Source of the DNA: Gammaproteobacteria bacterium
GTDB taxonomy: Bacteria; Pseudomonadota; Gammaproteobacteria; GRL18
Direction of reading: 5' to 3'
DNA: 5,128 nt
Assembly: GCA_027076245.1 (NCBI GenBank)
Contig: JALTKC010000269.1
Location: 1 to 5,128 of the forward strand
The notes under the pieces were generated by a model. It made no database searches. It was not told the origin of the DNA and saw only the letters and a list, made by a program, of their open reading frames with translations. Shown piece after piece: positions 1 to 5,128 of the stretch. Position numbers and translations under genes: made by a program. Each line of letters opens with the position of its first letter. The stretch's first letter is position 1.

Positions 1-1
1 G

Positions 2-1177
2 GATCTCGATAATTTTAAAAACATCAATGATCACTATGGTCATCAGATTGGTGACAAGGTTCTGACTGAGACGGCAAGGCGTTTCCAGTCTTTTTTTAAT
101 AAAAATTTTAACAGCAACAGTCTGGTCATTCGTCAGGGCGGTGATGAGTTTATTATATTAATGAAAACTCGTAACCGAACACAGGATGAAACAACCATTG
201 AACAACTGATAAGTACCATTTCCAGCCCTTATTTTATTGACAGTTACCAGTTTTATATTGGTGTCAGTATTGGTATTGCCCGCTATCCTTATGATTCCAG
301 AACACTGGAAGCCCTGCTGAGTCAGTCTGATATTGCCATGTACGAGGCTAAAAAAGAGAAAAATACCTGGCAGTTTTATACGGCTGAAATGAAGGATCAT
401 ACACGCTTAACATCCGACATTGAGCTGCAGCTTCGTTCAGCCATTAAAAATGGTGAACTGTTTCTTGTGTACCAACCACAGCTTACCAAAGATGGTCGGC
501 TTTACGGAGTTGAGGCACTGGCTCGCTGGAACAATAAAACCCTGGGTATGGTTCCGCCTGATCAGTTTATTGCGGTAGCAGAGGCCACTGGACAGATGCC
601 GGATATTGGTGAATTTATTTTTAACTGCGCCCTGCGTGAAATTCAGGCTCTGCATGAAAAGCTGCAGCAAAAATTCCGCCTTTCCATCAATGTATCTGTA
701 AAACAGTTCAGTGTTAAGAACTGTCTGGAAAAGCTGCTGTTTATGGTTAATTTTCATGGCTTTGATATTAATTACCTGACCATGGAGTTAACTGAAAGTC
801 TGTTTATAGAAGATCTGGATTATGTACTTCCGATTCTAAAAAGTGCTAAGGAACAAGGTATTGAGTTGTCTCTGGATGACTTTGGTACCGGTTATTCATC
901 GCTGAGCATGCTGGAAAAGCTGCCCATTGATGAACTTAAAATTGATAAAAGTTTTGTGGATGAAATGCTGCACAATCAACGCTATCAGGCCATGGTGCAG
1001 AGTATTGTCAGTATTGGCAAGAACCTGTCTCAGCATACCCTGGCTGAAGGTGTAGAAACAGCCGAGCAGGTTGAGATGCTGGAACGCTTTGATTGCGAAA
1101 TTTATCAGGGGTATTATTTTTCCAGGCCATTGTCTCTGACCGATCTGGAAATATTTATCAGGGAAAACTCTCTGTAA
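2..1177 (+). CDS. GGDEF-EAL cyclic-di-GMP protein, C-terminal part (5' end outside window)
   Basis: The reading frame is open from base 2, so this is the last 391 residues of a larger protein; any start codon inside it is internal. The GGDEF domain (diguanylate cyclase: 2 GTP to c-di-GMP) begins at its metal-binding segment, DLDNFKNIND at residues 1-10, and has an intact GGDEF at 46-50 (bases 137-151). The usual RxxD product-inhibition site just before it is replaced by NSNS. The EAL domain (c-di-GMP phosphodiesterase) covers about residues 140-385. It keeps EAL at 171-173, N230 (INVS), E262 (ELTE), D292-D293 (DDFGTG), K313 (LKIDK), E349 (AEGVE) and Q369 (YQGY). These match the eight catalytic positions known from RocR-type EAL enzymes with nearly identical spacing, so phosphodiesterase activity is likely. 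The cyclase half may be active or may only bind GTP. Sensor or membrane domains, if present, lie upstream. It ends in TAA, convergent with the transporter gene. Confidence 0.95.
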   Translation, partial: DLDNFKNINDHYGHQIGDKVLTETARRFQSFFNKNFNSNSLVIRQGGDEFIILMKTRNRTQDETTIEQLISTISSPYFIDSYQFYIGVSIGIARYPYDSRTLEALLSQSDIAMYEAKKEKNTWQFYTAEMKDHTRLTSDIELQLRSAIKNGELFLVYQPQLTKDGRLYGVEALARWNNKTLGMVPPDQFIAVAEATGQMPDIGEFIFNCALREIQALHEKLQQKFRLSINVSVKQFSVKNCLEKLLFMVNFHGFDINYLTMELTESLFIEDLDYVLPILKSAKEQGIELSLDDFGTGYSSLSMLEKLPIDELKIDKSFVDEMLHNQRYQAMVQSIVSIGKNLSQHTLAEGVETAEQVEMLERFDCEIYQGYYFSRPLSLTDLEIFIRENSL

Positions 1178-1181
1178 TTGA

Positions 1182-1201
1182 CGCGGGCAGGGATGCCCGC
1201 G
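1182..1201. repeat. GC-rich palindromic interspersed repeat (REP-like)
   Basis: A perfect 8-bp inverted repeat, CGCGGGCA / TGCCCGCG, encloses a GGGA loop; the flank continues as CTCC to 1205. It sits in the 40-bp gap between two converging genes, 4 bases after one stop codon. From general knowledge, the core GGAGCGCGGGCATCC (reverse strand) is a common dispersed intergenic element in proteobacteria, and its translations (GRDARAP, RGHPCP) recur in spurious annotated proteins. The hairpin could help end transcription or protect the 3' ends of the flanking mRNAs, but no T-run follows the stem on either strand, so it is not a textbook intrinsic terminator. Confidence 0.75.
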
Positions 1202-1217
1202 CTCCAAGGAAAAAGGC

Positions 1218-2483
1218 TTACAGGGCTTCCAGCTTTCTCATACCCGCTGGCAGCAGTTTCAGCTCGACCAGAGCTGTAATTAACACCGCAAAAAACGAAG
1301 CATCTTCATAGAGCATCTGGTAATACTGGATTTTCATGGTCAGGGCACTGCCGAAGACAATGGCCAGGAAGGCCATAATGGAACCTGCAGCCAGAGTAGA
1401 AACACCGGTAATACCCTGCCCGATAGTACAGCCCATGGCCAGTACACCGCCAAAGCCCATTAATACCGCGCCGATAACATGAGTCAGAAAATCTTTAAAA
1501 TTAACAAACCATTCGACCCTGAAACTGCGGCTGATTAAGGCCCAGATAAAGGAGCCGAAAATAACACCAAACACCGCAACAATACCAAAGGTCAGCATGG
1601 CTGAATTTAAGCCGTTGCTGACATAGCCCAGAGTCTGGCCGATGGGGTTAATAAAGGTAAATGACTGAGGTGACAGAGGCGCGCCCTGAGCCGGCTTGCC
1701 TTCTTCAGATTCACTGATCATATCCCAGTTTTCATAGTACTCCACCAGAGAGTACTGTGCTTCTTCATCAGGCACATCCACCATTACGGTGCTGCTCAGA
1801 TACCAGCCGGCCAGTACCGCCAGCCCTACAATTAGCCCACCCAGCCAGTAGTCAGAACTGGACCAGAAATGTTTGCTTTTGACAATATAAATCAACAGCA
1901 GAGCCGCCAGAATACCACCGATAATCAGCCGTGTTCCTACCGGATTATCACTATTAACCAGAGAGCCTAAATCCTGGTTAGTATCAAGGGAAATTGCCAG
2001 AGGGCGTATCCAGTCATAAAACAGCACAGAAAACAGTGTTTTGTCAGAGCCGGGGAACGGATTAGTCATATAGTAGGCAATTACAGCAATAATAATAAAC
2101 ACCAGTATGGACTTAATATTACCGCCGCCAATGCGGATAAGGGTTTTATTACCGCAGCCGCTGGCCAGGGTCATACCGATACCGAACAGAAAGCCGCCAA
2201 GAATATTTTCGGCCCAGACCAGCTGACTGCTGCGATAAGGAGGGAAACTGCTGTCTGCATTGACCAGTCCCAGTGATTCCAGAACAATAATGCCGATAAT
2301 GGCTACGGTAATAGCCAGCAGCCAGGAACGAAAACGGCTGTAGTCACCCATATTGACCATATCAGAAACCGCACCCATGGTACAGAAATTGGTCTTATTG
2401 ACTACCGCCCCCATAATAAGAGCGACAATAAAGACGCCCCACAGGAGTGCCGACTGTGCAGCCGGGAATGATTCAAACAGCAT
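1218..2483 (-). CDS. YeeE/YedE-family sulfur-compound transporter (TsuA/SoxT-like)
   Basis: This is a 421-aa polytopic inner-membrane protein with about ten hydrophobic segments (roughly residues 11-29, 52-73, 91-110, 124-140, 185-201, 213-231, 296-318, 333-352, 363-382, 393-411). Three cysteine motifs of the YeeE/YedE (DUF395) family are intact: NFCTMGAVSDM (C34), ASGCGNKTLIR (C110) and MGCTIGQG (C352). In the thiosulfate transporter TsuA, three conserved cysteines relay the substrate through the membrane, so import of thiosulfate or a related sulfur species is the best guess; the exact substrate is not visible. A polar, acidic stretch at about 232-290 splits the two halves and makes the protein longer than the 330-350 aa common in compact members. 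The ATG at 2483 is supported by AGAGGG (complement of 2491-2496) 7 bases upstream. No TusA-like or rhodanese partner gene adjoins it here; it appears to be transcribed alone. Confidence 0.9.
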   Translation of the reverse strand: MLFESFPAAQSALLWGVFIVALIMGAVVNKTNFCTMGAVSDMVNMGDYSRFRSWLLAITVAIIGIIVLESLGLVNADSSFPPYRSSQLVWAENILGGFLFGIGMTLASGCGNKTLIRIGGGNIKSILVFIIIAVIAYYMTNPFPGSDKTLFSVLFYDWIRPLAISLDTNQDLGSLVNSDNPVGTRLIIGGILAALLLIYIVKSKHFWSSSDYWLGGLIVGLAVLAGWYLSSTVMVDVPDEEAQYSLVEYYENWDMISESEEGKPAQGAPLSPQSFTFINPIGQTLGYVSNGLNSAMLTFGIVAVFGVIFGSFIWALISRSFRVEWFVNFKDFLTHVIGAVLMGFGGVLAMGCTIGQGITGVSTLAAGSIMAFLAIVFGSALTMKIQYYQMLYEDASFFAVLITALVELKLLPAGMRKLEAL

Positions 2484-2546
2484 GGTTTTTCCCTCTAAAA
2501 TAACAAAAAGTTTTTATTTACAAGCTCAGTGAACTATGACTCACTA

Positions 2547-2576
2547 TTTATCTTTACTTTAATTCAACTGAGTAAA
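2547..2576 (-). promoter_or_regulatory. Candidate sigma70-type promoter for the YeeE/YedE gene (weak)
   Basis: Read on the minus strand, TTTACT (complement of 2571-2576) is a 4/6 match to the -35 box. It is followed after 18 bases by GATAAA (complement of 2547-2552), a 4/6 match to the -10 box. Transcription would start near 2540, giving a leader of about 57 nt before the ATG at 2483. In sequence this AT-rich, such matches arise often by chance. Confidence 0.3.
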
Positions 2577-2706
2577 ACTATAAGCAACTACTATTATTAG
2601 CAACTATCACCAACCATAAGCAAAACCAGTGCCACTTTGTAAAACCCTGTAATATCAATAGATTACAACTATTTAAGTATTTTATAACTATGCAATATGC
2701 ATCTGC

Positions 2707-2730
2707 TTATTGCACTTTTTATTGCACTTT
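2707..2730. repeat. Exact 12-bp tandem duplication, TTATTGCACTTT x2
   Basis: Bases 2707-2718 and 2719-2730 are identical and abut directly; neither flank extends the match. The unit contains TATTGCA, whose reverse complement TGCAATA occurs at 2691-2697. The pair lies just upstream of the -35 region proposed for the methyltransferase gene, where an activator or repressor site would be plausible. Simple slippage duplication is an equally good explanation. Confidence 0.85.
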
Positions 2731-2736
2731 ACAATT

Positions 2737-2766
2737 TTGGATTTAAAGGGCCATTTCCTTTATAAT
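2737..2766 (+). promoter_or_regulatory. Probable sigma70 promoter for the methyltransferase-hemerythrin pair
   Basis: A perfect consensus -10 box, TATAAT, lies at 2761-2766. Eighteen bases upstream is TTGGAT (2737-2742), which matches the -35 consensus only in TTG. Transcription would begin around 2773, giving a leader of about 50 nt that includes the second 12-bp duplication. A short inverted pair, AAAGG (2745-2749) and CCTTT (2757-2761), lies between the boxes. The weak -35 suggests either modest expression or help from an activator binding upstream. Confidence 0.55.
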
Positions 2767-2779
2767 CGTAAGTTAACCA

Positions 2780-2803
2780 TTTCAGCAAGACTTTCAGCAA
2801 GAC
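2780..2803. repeat. Exact 12-bp tandem duplication, TTTCAGCAAGAC x2
   Basis: Bases 2780-2791 and 2792-2803 are identical adjacent copies with no match beyond the ends. They fall in the predicted untranslated leader of the methyltransferase gene, ending 7 bases before its AAGG ribosome-binding site. The unit has no obvious hairpin. It may be a slippage product or a leader element; nothing in the sequence decides between these. Confidence 0.85.
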
Positions 2804-2810
2804 ATCAAAA

Positions 2811-2814
2811 AAGG
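2811..2814 (+). promoter_or_regulatory. Ribosome-binding site that fixes the methyltransferase start
   Basis: AAGG, at the end of an A-run, lies 9 bases before the ATG at 2824. This supports 2824 (or the adjacent ATG at 2827) over the upstream in-frame ATG at 2710, which lies ahead of the predicted promoter. Confidence 0.6.
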
Positions 2815-2823
2815 CACTACAGC

Positions 2824-3486
2824 ATGATGGAAATGAATTTTGAAACCGCCCGTCACAATATGATTGAACAGCAGATCAGGCCCTGGAATGTTATTGATCC
2901 TGTTGCCCTGGAGGCACTGGAAACCATTCCAAGAGAACATTTTGTGGCCGATGAGCTAAAAGAGGCTGCCTTTTCTGATGTGGAATTACCCATTGGCCAT
3001 GGTCAACATATGCTGGCCCCAAAAATAGAGGCCAAGATTCTGCAGGCCGTGCAGGTTAAAGAAACTGATAAAGTACTGGAAATCGGTACCGGCAGCGGCT
3101 ATCTGACCGCTCTGCTGGCTCATCTTGCCGATACGGTTATTACTGTCGAGTTGTATGAAGATTTAAGTGAACTGGCCAAAAAACGTGTAACAACCGAAGG
3201 CCTTAAAAATGTCAGGTTTGTAGTGGCCGATGCCGCTAATGGTTATGCCGGCAGTGGTCCTTATGATGTTATAGTCATCACCGGTTCAGTACCTGAATTA
3301 CCGGAAAGTTTTAAACAGAGCCTGAAAATTGGGGGTCGTCTATTTGCTGTTACCGGAGAGTCTCCGGTTATGGAAGCCACTTTGTTCACCCGGGTATCGG
3401 AAAAACAGTTTTCTGAGCAGTATTTGTTTGAGACGGATTTGCAGCCGCTGGAGCATGTAAGTAAGAAATACGGATTTGTTTTTTAG
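2824..3486 (+). CDS. PCMT-like (protein-L-isoaspartate O-methyltransferase family) SAM methyltransferase
   Basis: This 220-aa cytoplasmic protein matches the short PCMT-family enzymes often encoded beside tolC or waaA in gammaproteobacteria. It opens with NFETARHNMIEQQIRPWNV (residues 5-23), then has IPREHFV (35-41), the SAM-binding motif I EIGTGSGYL (86-94) and an acidic E109 at the end of strand 2, followed by the remaining Rossmann strands (VRFVVADAA, YDVIVITGSVPELP, GGRLFAVTG). Canonical Pcm repairs isoaspartyl residues and carries a GxGQTIS motif; here the equivalent stretch is GHGQHM (58-63), so true isoaspartate repair is uncertain. The in-frame sequence upstream to 2710 is rejected as coding because it overlaps the promoter and resembles no family N-terminus. 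The start is 2824, 2827 or 2833; the first has the best-spaced AAGG. It is probably co-transcribed with the hemerythrin gene 39 bp downstream. Confidence 0.9.
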   Translation: MMEMNFETARHNMIEQQIRPWNVIDPVALEALETIPREHFVADELKEAAFSDVELPIGHGQHMLAPKIEAKILQAVQVKETDKVLEIGTGSGYLTALLAHLADTVITVELYEDLSELAKKRVTTEGLKNVRFVVADAANGYAGSGPYDVIVITGSVPELPESFKQSLKIGGRLFAVTGESPVMEATLFTRVSEKQFSEQYLFETDLQPLEHVSKKYGFVF

Positions 3487-3490
3487 TTTG

Positions 3491-3524
3491 ACCCTCACCC
3501 TGACCCTCTCCCATAGGGAGAGGG
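3491..3524. repeat. GC-rich CCCTCTCCC hairpin repeat (interspersed element)
   Basis: A perfect 9-bp stem, CCCTCTCCC (3504-3512) with GGGAGAGGG (3516-3524), closes on an ATA loop. It is preceded by the CCCTCACCCTGA lead-in typical of this dispersed element, which is known in many gammaproteobacterial genomes and creates spurious peptides such as LWERVRVRV on the minus strand. It starts 4 bases after the methyltransferase stop and ends 1 base before the hemerythrin ATG. There is no T-run after the stem, so it is unlikely to be a full terminator; partial attenuation or mRNA stabilisation between the two genes is possible. Confidence 0.8.
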
Positions 3525-3525
3525 A

Positions 3526-4128
3526 ATGAATTATGCGGAAAGCGGGATTATGCTGCAAATTAATCAGCTAATTAATAAAAGTAAAAGTAATAAGGGCCAA
3601 AATACTCACGACAGCCCGACTTTTGAGCAGCCGCTGTCTTTATTACGCAGTTGTCACGACAAGATCATCCACTTTTCTTCCTCCCTTTATAAGCTCAGCC
3701 AGGCACTGCATAAAGACGGCTGGACAGAGCAACTGGAAACTTCTGCCGATCAAATTCGCCATTATTTTAATGTGGCCGGGCCGGAACACCATAAGGATGA
3801 AGAAGAACACCTGTTTCCTGCCGTTATTGCTCTGGATCCGGAGTGTACTCAGACTCAGTCCTTAGAGTTAGTCAGCCTGATAAATACCCTGATCAGGGAG
3901 CATGTAGAATCCGATCTGCTGTGGGAAGCACTGGATAATATGCTGGCAGAACGCACAGAGGATTTTAACAGCCTGGAGCAAATGGCAGAGCAGTTTGCCC
4001 GGAGTATGAGCGAACATGCGCAGATTGAGAATGAGCAGATTTTTCCCTATGCAGAACAGCATATCAGTGAACAGGCCTTTAGGGAAATGGGGCGGGCTAT
4101 TGCTAAAAGAAGAGGAGTTAAGTTATAG
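3526..4128 (+). CDS. Hemerythrin-like HHE-domain protein
   Basis: This is a 200-aa soluble protein with no signal peptide or membrane segment. After a polar N-terminal stretch (about 35 residues) comes a four-helix HHE cation-binding domain with the di-iron ligand pattern: H44 (SCHDKI), H79 (RHYF), H88-x3-E92 in PEHHKDEEEHLFP, H126 (REHVESD) and H164-x3-E168 in HAQIENEQIFP. Such proteins bind two irons bridged by carboxylates and serve in O2, NO or peroxide handling or in iron-sulfur repair; which applies here is not evident. It lacks the N-terminal ScdA domain of YtfE/RIC-type repair proteins. The ATG at 3526 directly follows a hairpin repeat whose GGAG (3517-3520) could be the ribosome-binding site; ATG 3550 (residue 9) is a plausible alternative that would start just before the conserved-looking part. 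It converges on waaA with only 21 bp between stops. Confidence 0.9.
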   Translation: MNYAESGIMLQINQLINKSKSNKGQNTHDSPTFEQPLSLLRSCHDKIIHFSSSLYKLSQALHKDGWTEQLETSADQIRHYFNVAGPEHHKDEEEHLFPAVIALDPECTQTQSLELVSLINTLIREHVESDLLWEALDNMLAERTEDFNSLEQMAEQFARSMSEHAQIENEQIFPYAEQHISEQAFREMGRAIAKRRGVKL

Positions 4129-4149
4129 GTTTATCAATCAACGGGATTA

Positions 4150-5127
4150 TTAATTATTAAAATACGGCCTGATTAAAGCCATAATTTTATCCAGTGCGCC
4201 GGCATTCTGTTCAATAAGCTGACGGGCTTTTTCTGCCATGTTTTTGCGTTCTGCTTTATTACTTAACAGACTATCCAGTACCTGTTCCAGTTCTTTGGTA
4301 TCCCGCACCTGTCTTGCGGCCTGATATTGTAAAAAAAGCTCATTAATGGCATAAAAATTAAAAATATGCGGGCCGTACACAATGGGTAATTCCAGAGCCG
4401 CCGGCTCCAGAATATTATGCCCGCCCACCGGCACCAGAGTACCGCCCATAAACACCAGATCGGAACAGGCAAAATAGCACATCATCTCACCCATACTGTC
4501 TCCCAGCAAAATATCTGCTCTTTGAGTTTGCGCTTTAACAGGGACATTAACCAAGTCTTTATCATAGTCATTTTCTATTTCTGTACGTTTAGTCACTTGT
4601 AGTCCCCCGGATTTTTCTTTGAGCATCTGATAAACAGACTGAAAGCGTTCCGGATGCCGGGGCACTACAAGCAGTACCAGTTCCGGGTATTTGAGTCTGA
4701 GATTCTGAAAAACAGTCAGGATCGGTTCGTCTTCTCCCCTGTGAGTACTGGCAGCCATCAGAACCGTTCTAGACTGCCACTGTAATTTCCGGCGAAAAGC
4801 CTGCCCGGCGGCCATGTCATCAGACTGGACTTTAATATCAAATTTAATACTGCCGGTAATATGCAGGGTCTGCTTATCGGCCCCCAGCTCTTTCAGCCGC
4901 CCGGCATCCAGTACATCCTGGGCGGCAATACCGGTAAATTTCTGCAAAGTTGTTTTGGTTAGCGACTGAAAACGGGCATAACCCTTTGCTGAGCGGGCAG
5001 ACATACGAGCGTTTAACAGCCATACGGGCAGTTTTTTTCGCTCACATTCTTTGAGCAGATTAGGCCAGATTTCAGTTTCCATAATCAGCCCCAGACACGG
5101 ATTAATTTTGTTCAGGAAACGGCGCAC
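4150..5127 (-). CDS. waaA: 3-deoxy-D-manno-octulosonic acid (Kdo) transferase WaaA, C-terminal part
   Basis: WaaA (KdtA, family GT30) transfers Kdo from CMP-Kdo to lipid A precursor at the cytoplasmic face of the inner membrane, an essential step of LPS inner-core synthesis in most Gram-negatives. The visible 325 residues run off the right edge; full-length enzymes are about 425 aa, so about 100 N-terminal residues, including the membrane anchor and the SVGE-type catalytic region, are missing. The GTG at 5127 is an internal valine codon, not a start. Diagnostic motifs in order: METEIWPNLL, LNARMSARSAKGYARF, GSIKFD, AASTHRGEDE, VVPRHPERF, LLGDSMGEM, then GGTLVPVGGHNILEPAA and YGPHIFNF, which form the CMP-Kdo-binding C-terminal domain. 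All are intact, so the gene appears functional. Whether it is mono- or bifunctional cannot be told. It ends in TAA at 4152-4150, with no clear terminator before the convergent hemerythrin gene. Confidence 0.96.
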   Translation of the reverse strand: MRRFLNKINPCLGLIMETEIWPNLLKECERKKLPVWLLNARMSARSAKGYARFQSLTKTTLQKFTGIAAQDVLDAGRLKELGADKQTLHITGSIKFDIKVQSDDMAAGQAFRRKLQWQSRTVLMAASTHRGEDEPILTVFQNLRLKYPELVLLVVPRHPERFQSVYQMLKEKSGGLQVTKRTEIENDYDKDLVNVPVKAQTQRADILLGDSMGEMMCYFACSDLVFMGGTLVPVGGHNILEPAALELPIVYGPHIFNFYAINELFLQYQAARQVRDTKELEQVLDSLLSNKAERKNMAEKARQLIEQNAGALDKIMALIRPYFNN

Positions 5128-5128
5128 A

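Larger units (their letters stand above)
2484..2823. other. AT-rich divergent intergenic region
   Basis: This 340-bp stretch separates the start codons of the minus-strand transporter and the plus-strand methyltransferase. I see no convincing coding sequence in it. It holds a good -10 box for the rightward gene, a weak promoter candidate for the leftward gene, two exact 12-bp tandem duplications (2707-2730 and 2780-2803), and a TGCAATA motif at 2691-2697 that is inverted relative to the TATTGCA in each copy of the first duplication. Three AGCAA words (from 2583, 2599 and 2619) are unevenly spaced and probably chance. No tRNA or recognisable riboswitch is visible. Confidence 0.8.

Noticed and set aside
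1182..1201. Intrinsic terminator for the GGDEF-EAL or transporter gene
   Set aside because: The stem is strong, but no T-run follows it on either strand; it fits a dispersed palindromic repeat better.
896..1311. Small ORFs crossing the palindrome on both strands (peptides with GRDARAP or RGHPCP)
   Set aside because: They overlap well-supported genes in other frames, and these peptide strings are known products of translating this repeat type.
2580..2623. AGCAA/ATAAGCAA repeats as an operator or iteron array
   Set aside because: The three copies are short and unevenly spaced (16 and 20 bases) in AT-rich sequence, with no origin-like context.
2710..2823. N-terminal extension of the methyltransferase from an in-frame ATG at 2710
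   Set aside because: It lies upstream of the TATAAT box, contains the 12-bp duplication, resembles no PCMT N-terminus, and the start at 2824 has a well-spaced AAGG.
3340..3558. Minus-strand ORF across the second repeat (peptide with LWERVRVRV)
   Set aside because: It is antisense to the methyltransferase, and its distinctive stretch is a translation of the interspersed repeat.
5125..5127. GTG as the start codon of waaA
   Set aside because: The aligned residues lie about 100 positions into the family and the frame stays open to the window edge, so it is an internal valine.

Overview
The window looks like ordinary chromosome from a gammaproteobacterium of moderate, slightly AT-leaning base composition. 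The evidence is a Kdo transferase gene for Gram-negative lipopolysaccharide, the short PCMT-like methyltransferase typical of gammaproteobacterial tolC/waaA neighbourhoods, and two kinds of GC-rich palindromic interspersed repeat familiar from many gammaproteobacteria. The genus cannot be fixed from this sequence. The YeeE/YedE transporter hints at sulfur-compound uptake but does not prove a sulfur-oxidising lifestyle.

Layout, left to right. (1) The 3' part of a GGDEF-EAL cyclic-di-GMP enzyme, plus strand, ends at 1177. (2) A short convergent gap carries a perfect 8-bp palindrome of an interspersed-repeat type. (3) A 421-aa YeeE/YedE-family membrane transporter runs on the minus strand (2483 to 1218). 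(4) A 340-bp AT-rich divergent intergenic region carries likely promoters, two separate exact 12-bp tandem duplications and a small inverted motif set. (5) A 220-aa PCMT-like methyltransferase lies on the plus strand (2824-3486). (6) A second GC-rich hairpin repeat lies between this gene and the next, and runs up to the next start codon. (7) A 200-aa hemerythrin-like HHE protein lies on the plus strand (3526-4128). (8) The C-terminal three quarters or so of waaA (Kdo transferase) lies on the minus strand, converging on the hemerythrin gene across 21 bp and running off the right edge.

The methyltransferase and hemerythrin genes are co-directional with a 39-bp gap and probably share the promoter near 2737-2766. 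The other genes do not form one pathway: c-di-GMP signalling, sulfur-compound import, protein methylation or repair, di-iron O2/NO/redox chemistry and LPS core synthesis are simply adjacent. I see no phage, transposon, CRISPR, tRNA, rRNA or defence island, and nothing I would call a new system. The most notable non-coding features are the paired 12-bp tandem duplications upstream of the methyltransferase and the repeat that may serve as the ribosome-binding region of the hemerythrin gene.
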